Assembly (NCBI GenBank): GCA_963710745.1
Contig: CAVQBP010000015.1
Location: forward strand, 109,819 to 173,818
Length of the DNA: 64,000 nucleotides
Direction: 5' to 3'
Source: CAVQBP01 sp963710745
Lineage (GTDB): Bacteria; Bacteroidota; Ignavibacteria; Ignavibacteriales; Ignavibacteriaceae
Shown here: positions 50,523-59,048 of the stretch, one piece after another
How positions within the stretch are numbered: the stretch's first letter is position 1
Layout: each line of letters opens with the position of its first letter
Made by a program: the position numbers and the translations under genes
Notes under the pieces: model-generated
Told to the model about the DNA's origin: nothing
What the model saw: the letters and a program-made list of their open reading frames with translations, nothing else
The model's database searches: none

Positions 50523-51866
50523 TTGCAAGAAAAAAATGAAATAAATACCAAAATAAATTTTGGTTCCCAGGCATTCAAGAATTACTTTTCCAATACATCA
50601 TGGCTTTTTGGTCAAAGGGTAGTAAGGCTTATAATAGGTTTTGCAATAAACATTTATGTAATCAGGTATTTAGGCCCCGATGAATTTGGATTATATAGTT
50701 ATGCAATAAGTTTTGTGGGATTATTTGCCGCAATTTCGGCGCTTGGCCTGGATAATATTATTGTCAGGGAATTAGTAAACAAACCCCATAAGAAGAACGT
50801 TATTTTAGGTTCTGCTTTTAATCTAAAATTATCCGGTGCGGTTCTGTCAATAGTCTTAATTGCTGTTACTTTATTATTAACATCCGAAGCAAAATTAAGT
50901 TCATTAATGATTCTGATAATTTCCACCTCTACACTTTTCCAGTCAAATAATATTATAGATTTTTATTTTCAGGCGAAAATTCAGGTTAAATATTCGGCAA
51001 TTGTTCAAACTGTCAGTTTGGTCCTGGCATCTTTATTAAAATTGGTTTTAATTTTAACAAAGGCTTCACTCGTTTATTTTGCTGCCGCATATACTTTAGA
51101 ATTTTTGTTTATAAGTGCGGGACTCGCAATAGCTTATAAGCTCAAAAACTTAAGTATATTTGCCTGGAAATTTGATAAAAAATTGGCAATAAATTTATTA
51201 AAGGATTCCTGGCCGCTTATTTTATCCGGGCTGGTTATAGCAATATATATGAAAATAGATCAGGTTATTATTAAGAACATGCTTAGCGACAGGGAAGTAG
51301 GTTATTATGCTGCGGCAGTTAAACTTTCGGAAGCATGGTATTTTATACCAATGGCGCTTTGTTCTTCTCTATTTCCTTCAATAATAAACGCTAAAAAGAT
51401 GAGTGATGTCTTGTATATGAGCAGGCTTCAAAAATTATACGATATCTTAACCTGGCTGGCATTTGCAATTATAATTCCCATAACTTTTTTTTCAACCTTA
51501 ATTGTCGGTATATTATTTGGTCCGGAATACCTTTCTTCGGCACCCGTTTTAACTATTTATATTTGGGCAGGGCTCCCGGTTTCTCTCGGAGTCGCAAGCA
51601 GTCAATTCCTGGTAAATGAAAATTTAACGAAGATATCCTTTTATAGAACACTTGCCGGAATGATAATTAATGTGCTGCTTAATTTTTTATTAATACCTGT
51701 TTATGGTATTATTGGTTCTGCCTTAGCGACCTTAATTGCATATTCTATAGCAACTTTTTCAATCGGGTTTTCAAAAAAAACATATTTGCAGCTGAATATG
51801 ATGTTGAAATCGATTTTTTTAATTACATTTTTTAAATATGTAAAGGCACTATGGCAATCTCATTAA
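50523..51866 (+). CDS. Polysaccharide flippase (Wzx/MATE-like)
   Basis: A 447-residue membrane protein with about twelve helices of the oligosaccharide flippase family. The first helix region reads ASNTSWLFGQRVVRLIIGFAIN-like and is followed by YVIRYLGPDEFGLYSYAIS, typical of Wzx proteins. It would move a lipid-linked saccharide from the inner to the outer leaflet. The start is TTG, 12 bases after yfhO; no better start is close. Its last codons overlap the next gene by 16 bases. Together with yfhO and the polyprenyl transferase it forms the export part of the locus. No Wzy polymerase was recognised. Confidence 0.88.
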   Translation: MQEKNEINTKINFGSQAFKNYFSNTSWLFGQRVVRLIIGFAINIYVIRYLGPDEFGLYSYAISFVGLFAAISALGLDNIIVRELVNKPHKKNVILGSAFNLKLSGAVLSIVLIAVTLLLTSEAKLSSLMILIISTSTLFQSNNIIDFYFQAKIQVKYSAIVQTVSLVLASLLKLVLILTKASLVYFAAAYTLEFLFISAGLAIAYKLKNLSIFAWKFDKKLAINLLKDSWPLILSGLVIAIYMKIDQVIIKNMLSDREVGYYAAAVKLSEAWYFIPMALCSSLFPSIINAKKMSDVLYMSRLQKLYDILTWLAFAIIIPITFFSTLIVGILFGPEYLSSAPVLTIYIWAGLPVSLGVASSQFLVNENLTKISFYRTLAGMIINVLLNFLLIPVYGIIGSALATLIAYSIATFSIGFSKKTYLQLNMMLKSIFLITFFKYVKALWQSH

Positions 51867-52513
51867 AAGAACGGATAAAAGTTATCGCTGCATCAGTATT
51901 TGAACCGAAAATTGTAAAAGAACTTTTATCTCAGTTACATTCCGGATATTTGCTTGAACAGGGTTGGTTCAAATCGTTTAATTCAAAGAAACCAGTAGAC
52001 AAGAATGGTGAACCGATACCATGGATATCATACCCCTGCATTGATTTTCTAAGCAGCAGACTCAATTCGGAAATGATTTTGTTTGAGTATGGAAGCGGGA
52101 ATTCAACTCTTTATTATGCTTCTAAAGTTAAAAAAGTTTTGGCTGTCGAACATAATGAAAAATGGTTCGATATTATAAAAAGTAAACTCCCTTCAAATGT
52201 TGAGTTGATTTTTACAGATTTTTCTATGGGTGGAGAATACAGTCATATGAGTAAGGTTAAAGGTGGAAAATTCGATATTATAATAGTTGACGGTGTTGAT
52301 AGGAATAATTGTATAAAATATTCTTCGGAAGCTTTATCAGATAGAGGTATAATAATTTTAGATGATTCGGAAAGAACAGAGTATTCAGAAGGAATACTTT
52401 TTCTTGTGAATAAGAAATTCAAAAGGCTCGACTTCTGGGGAATTGCTCCTTCGGTTCTATTTAAAAAATGTACAACCATTTTCTATAATAATAATAATTG
52501 CTTAGGGATATAA
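51851..52513 (+). CDS. Class I SAM-dependent methyltransferase-like protein
   Basis: A 220-residue protein with a Rossmann-type methyltransferase core. Motif I is FEYGSGNSTLYYASKVKKVL, followed by AVEHNEKWFD, then FDIIIVDGVDR and IIILDDSERTEYSEG. It is similar to proteins found in glycan clusters whose targets are not known. The gene overlaps the flippase by 16 bases and ends in a short AAT triplet run that gives four asparagines near the C-terminus. The target could be a sugar hydroxyl of the exported glycan, by context only. Confidence 0.75.
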   Translation: MAISLKERIKVIAASVFEPKIVKELLSQLHSGYLLEQGWFKSFNSKKPVDKNGEPIPWISYPCIDFLSSRLNSEMILFEYGSGNSTLYYASKVKKVLAVEHNEKWFDIIKSKLPSNVELIFTDFSMGGEYSHMSKVKGGKFDIIIVDGVDRNNCIKYSSEALSDRGIIILDDSERTEYSEGILFLVNKKFKRLDFWGIAPSVLFKKCTTIFYNNNNCLGI

Positions 52514-52529
52514 TTATAATCTTTTAAAT

Positions 52530-53165
52530 ATGTATAAAAAATTTAAGCAGTTTGTATATCGTTGTTTGGTACCTTTTATTAAGTTAAATAAATATATACA
52601 ATGGAATATTTATTTAAAATTTAATAATGATATTTTTTTAGTTATCGGAGCCGGTGCTACAAAATTTGAAGGATGGTTTTCTACTGATATTGATACTTTA
52701 GATGTAACAAATACAAAAGACTTTGAAAAATACTTTAATAAAAAAAGAATTAAAAAAGTGCTTGCCGAACATGTTTTAGAACATTTGTCTGTTGAAGATA
52801 TAAATAAGATGATTAAAAATATTTATAACTATTCAAGTGCTGAATTAACAATCAGGATAGCTGTTCCCGATGGTTTCCATACCGATAAAGAATATATTGA
52901 TGCTGTAAAGCCAGGTGGAACCGGTTACGGCTCCGATGATCATAAACATTTGTTTACTTATAAATCCTTGTCAAAGATATTTGAGGATTCGGGATTTAAA
53001 TCAAATCTTATTGAGTATTGGGATGAAAACGGCAAATTTCATTCTAATTATGATGAAAAAAATGGTTATATCCAGAGATCCCTTGCGCATGACAAACGGA
53101 ATAAAGACGGAAATCCGCACTACACATCTTTGATTATTGATTTTACTAAAAATATTTCTAAATGA
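52530..53165 (+). CDS. Predicted SAM-dependent methyltransferase
   Basis: A 211-residue protein of the glycan-cluster methyltransferase group. It has a short motif I (VIGAGATKFEGWFSTDID), a LAEHVLEHLSVED segment typical of this family near residue 86, and a central RIAVPDGFHTDKEYIDAVKPGG stretch with an acidic-aromatic end. The N-terminal part is lysine-rich and short. It lies 16 bases after the previous methyltransferase and is co-directional, so the two may modify the same glycan. The substrate is unknown. Confidence 0.8.
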   Translation: MYKKFKQFVYRCLVPFIKLNKYIQWNIYLKFNNDIFLVIGAGATKFEGWFSTDIDTLDVTNTKDFEKYFNKKRIKKVLAEHVLEHLSVEDINKMIKNIYNYSSAELTIRIAVPDGFHTDKEYIDAVKPGGTGYGSDDHKHLFTYKSLSKIFEDSGFKSNLIEYWDENGKFHSNYDEKNGYIQRSLAHDKRNKDGNPHYTSLIIDFTKNISK

Positions 53166-53242
53166 TTAAATGTGTTATTTAATCTTTAAAGAAATAAGAA
53201 ATCAAAGTGCGACAAATTATTAAATAGTAAATTTTCCAAGCT

Positions 53243-54145
53243 ATGCTGGCTCCAATTGTATTATTTGTTTATAAAAGAATTTGGCATACCCGCAAAACGG
53301 TTGAATCATTAAAAAATAATTTATTAGCCGATAAAAGCGAGTTGTTTATTTTTTCGGACGGACCCAAGAATGAAAAGGATACAATACAAGTGGAGGAAGT
53401 TAGAAGCTACCTTAATAGCTTAGATGGTTTTAAAAAGATTGAAATAATTGCAAGCAATGAAAATAAAGGTCTGGCAAATTCAATAATTAACGGCGTAACA
53501 ATCACACTTAAAAAATTCGGTAAGGCCATTGTACTGGAGGATGATTTGGTAAGTTCTCCTTATTTCCTGAATTTTATGAATGATGCTTTGGATTTTTATA
53601 AGGAAGAATTTTCTATATACTCAATATCGGGTTATGGTTTTCCGATAGAAATTCCTGTCAATTATAAAAAAGATGTATATATATTACCGCGTTCATCTTC
53701 CTGGGGTTGGGCTACCTGGTTAAACAGGTGGGAAAAAGCAGATTGGAAAGTAACTGATTACGGGCAATTCAGAAAGAATAAAATGCTTCATAACCAGTTT
53801 AACAGGGGCGGTAATGATTTGACCCCTATGTTGATGTCGCAGATGAATAATTATCTCGATTCCTGGGGTATAAAATGGGCTTATACTCATTTTAAAAATT
53901 CAGCGTTTTGCCTCTTTCCCGTTGTATCTCAAATTCAAAACATTGGAACAGATGCCAGCGGAACTCATTTTACAAGAGGTACAAAAAAATTCGACATTGA
54001 TTTAAGTTCAAATATAGATGAGATAAAACTTGATAAAGAACTTGAATTAGATGAAAGAATTTTAACTAGAGTAAGAAAACTTTTTAATATCAGTGTAATA
54101 AGAAAAATTATAAACCTATTTAGATTTCACCAGTTTCTAGCTTGA
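53243..54145 (+). CDS. GT2-like glycosyltransferase
   Basis: A 300-residue putative glycosyltransferase. It starts APIVLFVYKRIWHTRKTVESL, a common opening of GT-A fold sugar transferases in polysaccharide clusters, has the acidic motif IVLEDDLVSSPYFLNFMNDAL near residue 96 in place of a simple DXD, and a tryptophan-rich segment SSWGWATWLNRWEKADW near residue 150. The family is often annotated as GT2-like or hypothetical sugar transferase. It is convergent with the GT4 gene on the minus strand and overlaps its last nine bases. Confidence 0.78.
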   Translation: MLAPIVLFVYKRIWHTRKTVESLKNNLLADKSELFIFSDGPKNEKDTIQVEEVRSYLNSLDGFKKIEIIASNENKGLANSIINGVTITLKKFGKAIVLEDDLVSSPYFLNFMNDALDFYKEEFSIYSISGYGFPIEIPVNYKKDVYILPRSSSWGWATWLNRWEKADWKVTDYGQFRKNKMLHNQFNRGGNDLTPMLMSQMNNYLDSWGIKWAYTHFKNSAFCLFPVVSQIQNIGTDASGTHFTRGTKKFDIDLSSNIDEIKLDKELELDERILTRVRKLFNISVIRKIINLFRFHQFLA

Positions 54146-55369
54146 TTTGTTTATAATTTTCTTGTAAGTATTTATAAAATTACTTGTATAATCGTTTTTC
54201 GAGAATATTTCCATTCTCAGCCTTGAATTTTCAACATTTCTTTTCCTGAATTCTTCATCAGCAATTCCCTTTTTAATCATCTCTGAAATTTCTGCCGGAT
54301 CATTCGGATTAAAAACGAATTCGTCATTATTCATAGTATCAGGCAAAGAAGTTACATTAGAACAAATAACAGGGATGCTGTACCGCATTGCTTCATATAA
54401 AGGACCGCTTCCGGCTTCATATAGTGTCGGAATAACTACTAACCTGGTTAATTTATAAAGACTAATTAAATCGCTCTCCGGAACAATACCTAAAAACTTA
54501 ATTTCTTCCTGAAGATTGAATTCAATCAATCTTTTTTGAATTACATCTTTAAAGTATTCTTTTTTATTTCCAGTGCAGATAAGCTGAATATTTTTCCCTT
54601 TCTGTCTAAGTATATTGAGTGCTTCAATTAAAGCCAGATGATTCTTATGCGGCCAGGTAGCCGCAGGGTAAAGAATGAATTCTTCTTTTAAATTGTATCT
54701 AGTTTTAATTTCATTTAAGTCAGTAAATTTATTATGAGCAAACCAATCGCTTGAAAATGGCGGCGGACAAACTGAAACTTTATCATTATTAACCCGGAAG
54801 TATTTTATCAGATCATTCTTTATGTGGTCAAAAGATACTATTATATGTTTTGATTCCTCAATCGATTTTTTATTATCAAATGCTCTTTGCAGTCTTTCCT
54901 GTGATGAAAAAAATTCGGGGAAATGCAGTTCCTGAACATCGTGCATCGTTATAATTATAGGTCTCTTCAAATTATAAACCGGCGAATGCTGACGAGGAAC
55001 ATGAAGGATATCAAAATTAATTCTGTCCAGCTTAAATCTATAAGGATTAATAAAGAATGATAACTTTTTAAGAAAATTGAAGGAATTGGATTCCGGAAAA
55101 TAATTTTTAATTAAGAGGTAAATATCATGTAAAAAAAAGGAGATCATAAAAGGATATTTTACATAAAATATCTCTCTGTCGATTTCAACCGATTCAATTT
55201 TTTTGTGTTTAATAATATCGGAGAGTTCATTTCTTATTCCGGGGGAATATATAAGATATATTTTTTCAATATCTTCGGAGCTAAGAAGAAGTCGTAATAC
55301 ACCTATTGAATATGTAAAAATACCGCCTGCTTTTATAGTGGAATGATGTATGTACAAACCTATTTTCAT
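54137..55369 (-). CDS. Glycosyltransferase family 4
   Basis: A 410-residue GT-B enzyme. The N-terminus is IGLYIHHSTIKAGGIFTYSIGVLR. The C-terminal domain starts near residue 228 (FILYPAATWPHKNHLALIEAL), then IKFLGIVPESDLISLY, and the donor motif PTLYEAGSGPLYEAMRYSIPVICSN near residue 317. It ends the minus-strand trio that starts with the DegT aminotransferase. The ends of this gene and the plus-strand gene at 53243 overlap by nine bases. The sugar is unknown, but the neighbours suggest an N-acylated amino sugar. Confidence 0.88.
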   Translation of the reverse strand: MKIGLYIHHSTIKAGGIFTYSIGVLRLLLSSEDIEKIYLIYSPGIRNELSDIIKHKKIESVEIDREIFYVKYPFMISFFLHDIYLLIKNYFPESNSFNFLKKLSFFINPYRFKLDRINFDILHVPRQHSPVYNLKRPIIITMHDVQELHFPEFFSSQERLQRAFDNKKSIEESKHIIVSFDHIKNDLIKYFRVNNDKVSVCPPPFSSDWFAHNKFTDLNEIKTRYNLKEEFILYPAATWPHKNHLALIEALNILRQKGKNIQLICTGNKKEYFKDVIQKRLIEFNLQEEIKFLGIVPESDLISLYKLTRLVVIPTLYEAGSGPLYEAMRYSIPVICSNVTSLPDTMNNDEFVFNPNDPAEISEMIKKGIADEEFRKRNVENSRLRMEIFSKNDYTSNFINTYKKIINKSS

Positions 55370-55382
55370 TTGGCAATTTAAT

Positions 55383-55859
55383 TTATTCTAAATTCAACAT
55401 GTAAATAAAATTATTATTTTTAGGATCAGTCCCTATATTCTTAAATCCGAAATTCTCATATAAAGTCTTGGCTGCGGTATTTTTAGGATAAACCTTAAGC
55501 ATGATTTTTTTTATACCATTAATCTTACAAAAAGAAACTGCATGCTGTAAAGTTAATTTTCCCAGGCCTTTACCCGAAAACTTGCTGGAAATCCACACGC
55601 CATATACAGGAATTTCATATCCTTCATCGAAACCTCTCAGCATATAAAATCCCGCAATCTTATTGTCAATAAACAATCCGAAAAAAATATCTTTTTCTTT
55701 TTTTAATAAGATGTTTTCAATTGTATCATAATTAAAATCGAATGGAGTAAAATATGCGGAATATTCCGGTGGCTCTGATTGTAACAATTCTGTTAATTCT
55801 CCGGCTGAATCAACTTCTATTTTTTTTATTGTAACTTCTTTGAAATAATTTTCACTCAA
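55383..55859 (-). CDS. GNAT-family N-acetyltransferase
   Basis: A 158-residue acyltransferase of the GNAT fold. The acetyl-CoA loop is in VWISSKFSGKGLGKLTLQHAV (residues about 88-108, with the Q/R-x-x-G-x-G/A variant GKGLGK), followed by MLKVYPKNTAAKTLYENFGF, typical of the C-terminal half. The start overlaps the DegT stop by four bases. DegT plus GNAT in one operon is the classic pair for making N-acetylated amino sugars such as those of FdtB/WlbB-like pathways, so an amino-sugar substrate is likely. Confidence 0.85.
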   Translation of the reverse strand: MSENYFKEVTIKKIEVDSAGELTELLQSEPPEYSAYFTPFDFNYDTIENILLKKEKDIFFGLFIDNKIAGFYMLRGFDEGYEIPVYGVWISSKFSGKGLGKLTLQHAVSFCKINGIKKIMLKVYPKNTAAKTLYENFGFKNIGTDPKNNNFIYMLNLE

Positions 55860-56950
55860 TTAAAAAAATCCCGGATTTTTGAACTAATATATTCGATATC
55901 AGATTTAGTAAGATCGGGATAGCTTGGTAAATTTATTCCGCGGCCGGCAATATCTTCTGCGACAGGTAAACGTACATTTTTATTATAATACATTGTCATT
56001 GTATGCAAAGGAAAAAACATCGGTCTGGTTTCGATCCCATGCTTTTTCAGATGCTCTCGCAACTTGTCACGCAGTTTGGATTTTTCAACTAGAATATTGT
56101 ACATCCAGTATGAATGGAAAATGTTCTTCTTTTCTTCCTGGGTAATTACAGGTAAAGGTTCTAAAAAGCTATCATACCATTTAGCTATTTTCCTTTTATT
56201 ATTAATAAGTTTATCGGCTCTTTCAAGTTGAGCAAGCCCTATTGCTGCACAAATATTCGTCATGCGGTAATTGTATCCAATTATATCGTGCCAGTATTCA
56301 CGGTTGTTAGCAAGGCCCTGGCCTTTTAAATGCACGGCATGTTCAAAAAGTTTTTTATTATTCATCACAACCATCCCGCCTTCACCTGTTGTTATTGTCT
56401 TGTTTCCGAAAAAACTAAAAGTAGAGGCGCTGCCAAAATTACCGACATGCTTATTTTTATATTTAGTTCCAAATGCTTCTGCACAGTCCTCTATTATTAT
56501 CAGGTTATGTTCATTTGCAATTTTCTTTATCTCATCCATTTCACATGCATACCCGTAAAGATGAACAGGCATAATGGCTTTGGTTTTTTTAGTAATTCTT
56601 TTCCTGATATCTGAAGGATCAATTTGCCATGTATCATAAAGTGAATCGGCAAATACCGGTTCGGCTCCTGCGTATTTAACTGCATTGGCGGAAGCAATAT
56701 AAGTTAAGGTAGGGACAATTACTTCATCACCTTTACCAATTCCTAAAGCTAAAAGTGCAAGATGAAGTGCGATCGTTCCATTAGGGACTGCAATTGCATA
56801 TTTAACTTTTATATATTTTGCAAATTCCGATTCAAAATCAGATATAAATCTTCCTTTCGAAGATATCCATGTCGAGTCCAGGCACTCATTTACATATTTT
56901 TTTTCGTTTCCTTTTAAGCTTGGCTGATAAACAGGATATTTATATTTCAT
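55856..56950 (-). CDS. DegT/DnrJ/EryC1/StrS aminotransferase
   Basis: PLP-dependent aminotransferase of nucleotide-linked keto-sugars, 364 residues. The PLP lysine is in SFFGNKTITTGEGGMVVMN near residue 184. Other family segments are VPNGTIALHLALLALGIGKGDEV near residue 55, VPTLTYIASANAVKYAGAEPVF, and HLKGQGLANNREYWHDIIGYNYRMTNICAAIGLAQL near 225. GQG and the N-terminal WISSKGRFISDFE region suggest a perosamine-synthase-like subgroup. With the GNAT gene it would supply an acylamino sugar to the neighbouring glycosyltransferases. No dehydratase for the keto-sugar is in the window. Confidence 0.92.
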   Translation of the reverse strand: MKYKYPVYQPSLKGNEKKYVNECLDSTWISSKGRFISDFESEFAKYIKVKYAIAVPNGTIALHLALLALGIGKGDEVIVPTLTYIASANAVKYAGAEPVFADSLYDTWQIDPSDIRKRITKKTKAIMPVHLYGYACEMDEIKKIANEHNLIIIEDCAEAFGTKYKNKHVGNFGSASTFSFFGNKTITTGEGGMVVMNNKKLFEHAVHLKGQGLANNREYWHDIIGYNYRMTNICAAIGLAQLERADKLINNKRKIAKWYDSFLEPLPVITQEEKKNIFHSYWMYNILVEKSKLRDKLREHLKKHGIETRPMFFPLHTMTMYYNKNVRLPVAEDIAGRGINLPSYPDLTKSDIEYISSKIRDFFN

Positions 56951-57579
56951 AAATTTTAATTGATCAAAAGTTGTAAGTATTTGTAATTGCTAATATAGTA
57001 TTAGGTGCTGAAGCATTCAAATATAAAAATGCTGCGGCAGTTATAATAAGATAAATTGAGAAAAAATATTCCGAAGAAATTTATAAAATAAGTTATACCT
57101 AATCCTGTAAAATTAGATTTTATTTATTGATTCATATTACAGTTCCTGCAGTATAAATATTAATCCCATCATTGGGTAATACAAATCTAACTTTGTAAAG
57201 AGAGTAACTTATTCTATTTGTTTCTAAGTAAATACGGAGTATCATGTTGAGAAATTTCGATTTTTACGGAAAATATTGGTATATGGCACATCTGTTGAAG
57301 CTGGTATTAGAAGCAAAACATTAGATTCAATAAATATATAAAAATGCAGCTTTTATTAGGCTTAAATAGAATAAAGTATTATCAAAATGATATTAATTTA
57401 ATTTTAAGAAAAAAAATTTCGGAAAGATTTTCAATAATCTATCAGTGATGAATAATTCAATAATTTTTAGCTCGAAATTGTTTCAAAAAAGTACATAAAT
57501 AATATCTCACTAATCTAATAATTATTGCTTATTAATTAATATTTGAATAATTTTATTTTAAATTAAATAGGGGAATGAA
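56951..57579. other. 629-base gene-free interval; possible faint glycosyltransferase relic
   Basis: This interval separates the divergent DegT and lipoprotein genes. It is very AT-rich and has no open frame longer than about 40 codons. At 57228-57338 the plus strand has a 37-codon open stretch containing VYGTSVEAGIRSKTLDSI. It recalls the GT4 donor region (G-x-R-x-K-x-L-E/D), but it is too short to be sure. The rest shows no promoter or RNA that I can name. Promoters for both flanking genes must be here. Confidence 0.4.
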
Positions 57580-58869
57580 ATGAAAGCCTCATCATTATTA
57601 AAAATATTTCTTTTTATTTTTTTATTTTTCTATGGCTGTTCAAATGAAAATTTAGTAGGGGTTAGTAAAGATAATACATCAAAGGGTTCAGTTGCATTAA
57701 AGGTTATAAAAAGTGCAGTTCCATCAGAAGTCCAGCACATAAAAGCTTTCTTAACACGCCAGGATTATGATACACTTACAGCCAGCTTAGCTGTAAATAA
57801 TGATTCATTGAATATCCTAACAATACAGAATGTCCCGGTAGGAAACTGGAATTTAACAGTTAACGCATCAGATTCCGAAGGTAAAGTATTATACAGCGGA
57901 GAAACTGAAACAGCAATAGTAGAAGATGAAACTATCGATGTTTACATAACACTTGTTCCGGTGGGAAGCGGTAAAGGCAGAATAAATATATATGTCGATT
58001 GGGGAAACAAGTGGAGCGACTTTCACGGAAATCCGATATATACTTATAATGACAGTCCTGATTTTCCACTGGCAATAACCCAACCAAAAGTATTATACGA
58101 TAATGGTATCTATAAAATGTGGTATTTAAACTTATATAATTCTGCAAAATCAAATATATGGTATGCAGAGTCAAATGACGGAATAAACTGGCACAGTGTT
58201 CAAAATGAACCGGTTCTTGTACCCGGTGATTCCGGCAGCTGGGATGATTATTCTGTAGCTCCGGGGTTTGTCTTTAAAGAGGGTAATTTATTTAAAATGT
58301 ATTACAACGGTTTTCATGATCAATATGATAAATGGAATATTGGCCTTGCTGTTTCATCAGATGGAAAAAACTGGGAAAAAAATAGTGAACCTGTTTTAAT
58401 TGCCAGTGATGAAGAATATCAAATTGGTGTTTCGTCAGTTGTAAAGGTTAACCAGATCTATTTTATGTATTATACTGTGCGTCATACACCTTACTATAAT
58501 ATCTGTCTTGCTAATTCGTCGGATGGAATACATTGGAGCAAATATGAAAATAATCCTATTCTTAATGTAACAAAAGATTGGGAAGGAACAGGAATCTATA
58601 ACCCTTCTGTTATATATGATGAAGGTAAATTTCAAATGGTATATATGAATTATGATGCTAATTCATTTGGATTTGCCGTTTCCAGCGATGGAAAGAATTG
58701 GACGAAAAATAATAATCCAATATTTACCCTGGATGATACATATAATAATTGGGCAAATAGAATTGCTTACCCGAATTTTGTAAACTTCGATTCAGAACTG
58801 AGGATATACTATACCGGTTATGAAAATTACTCTGATGGTACAATAGCTCTTGCTAGAAAATTTAAATAA
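57580..58869 (+). CDS. Propeller lipoprotein, tandem paralogue 1
   Basis: A 429-residue lipoprotein, first of three tandem paralogues. The lipobox is FYGC (C20), so it is anchored at an outer-membrane or periplasmic face. After the signal peptide is a beta-sandwich of about 120 residues (ending ETIDVYITLVPVGSGKG), then four or five blades with repeated motifs such as YKMWYLNLYNS..WYAESNDGINW, KMYYNGFHDQ, and NWEGTGIYNPSVIYD. The blade pattern (YKMWY, SDGxxW) resembles the GH32/GH43-like five-bladed glycosidase fold. Catalytic residues could not be confirmed, so it may bind rather than cut glycan. The GGGG before the ATG supports this start. Confidence 0.8.
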   Translation: MKASSLLKIFLFIFLFFYGCSNENLVGVSKDNTSKGSVALKVIKSAVPSEVQHIKAFLTRQDYDTLTASLAVNNDSLNILTIQNVPVGNWNLTVNASDSEGKVLYSGETETAIVEDETIDVYITLVPVGSGKGRINIYVDWGNKWSDFHGNPIYTYNDSPDFPLAITQPKVLYDNGIYKMWYLNLYNSAKSNIWYAESNDGINWHSVQNEPVLVPGDSGSWDDYSVAPGFVFKEGNLFKMYYNGFHDQYDKWNIGLAVSSDGKNWEKNSEPVLIASDEEYQIGVSSVVKVNQIYFMYYTVRHTPYYNICLANSSDGIHWSKYENNPILNVTKDWEGTGIYNPSVIYDEGKFQMVYMNYDANSFGFAVSSDGKNWTKNNNPIFTLDDTYNNWANRIAYPNFVNFDSELRIYYTGYENYSDGTIALARKFK

Positions 58870-58895
58870 TTATAAAACAAAATTATGTTCTCATT

Positions 58896-58964
58896 AAGAA
58901 ATTAATATTTATAAAGCTGCTGTTGTTTATAATATTTTTTATCGGCAGTTCAAATCCGGAGTAA
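58896..58964 (+). pseudogene. Relic of a fourth lipoprotein signal peptide
   Basis: Between paralogues 1 and 2, one frame reads KKLIFIKLLLFIIFFIGSSN and stops after two more residues at 58962-58964. It looks like the signal peptide of this lipoprotein family with the acylated cysteine changed to serine (GSSN against NSCSN). No start codon is in frame. Nothing after it resembles the propeller, so it is a remnant. Confidence 0.45.
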
Positions 58965-59048
58965 AGCAATAGAATTTTTAACTATTAGAATATTTTAAAA
59001 AAGTTTTAAAACATAACATTTGAAGTAATACAAAGTGTAAGGGTGGGA

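Noticed and set aside
52485..52500. AAT triplet run near the end of the methyltransferase gene as a phase-variation site
   Set aside because: The repeat unit is three bases, so slippage would not change the frame. Four units are too few to suggest active variation.
57244..57324. 26-codon ORF starting ATG at 57244
   Set aside because: It has no ribosome-binding site and no recognisable product. The alternative frame looks more like a relic.
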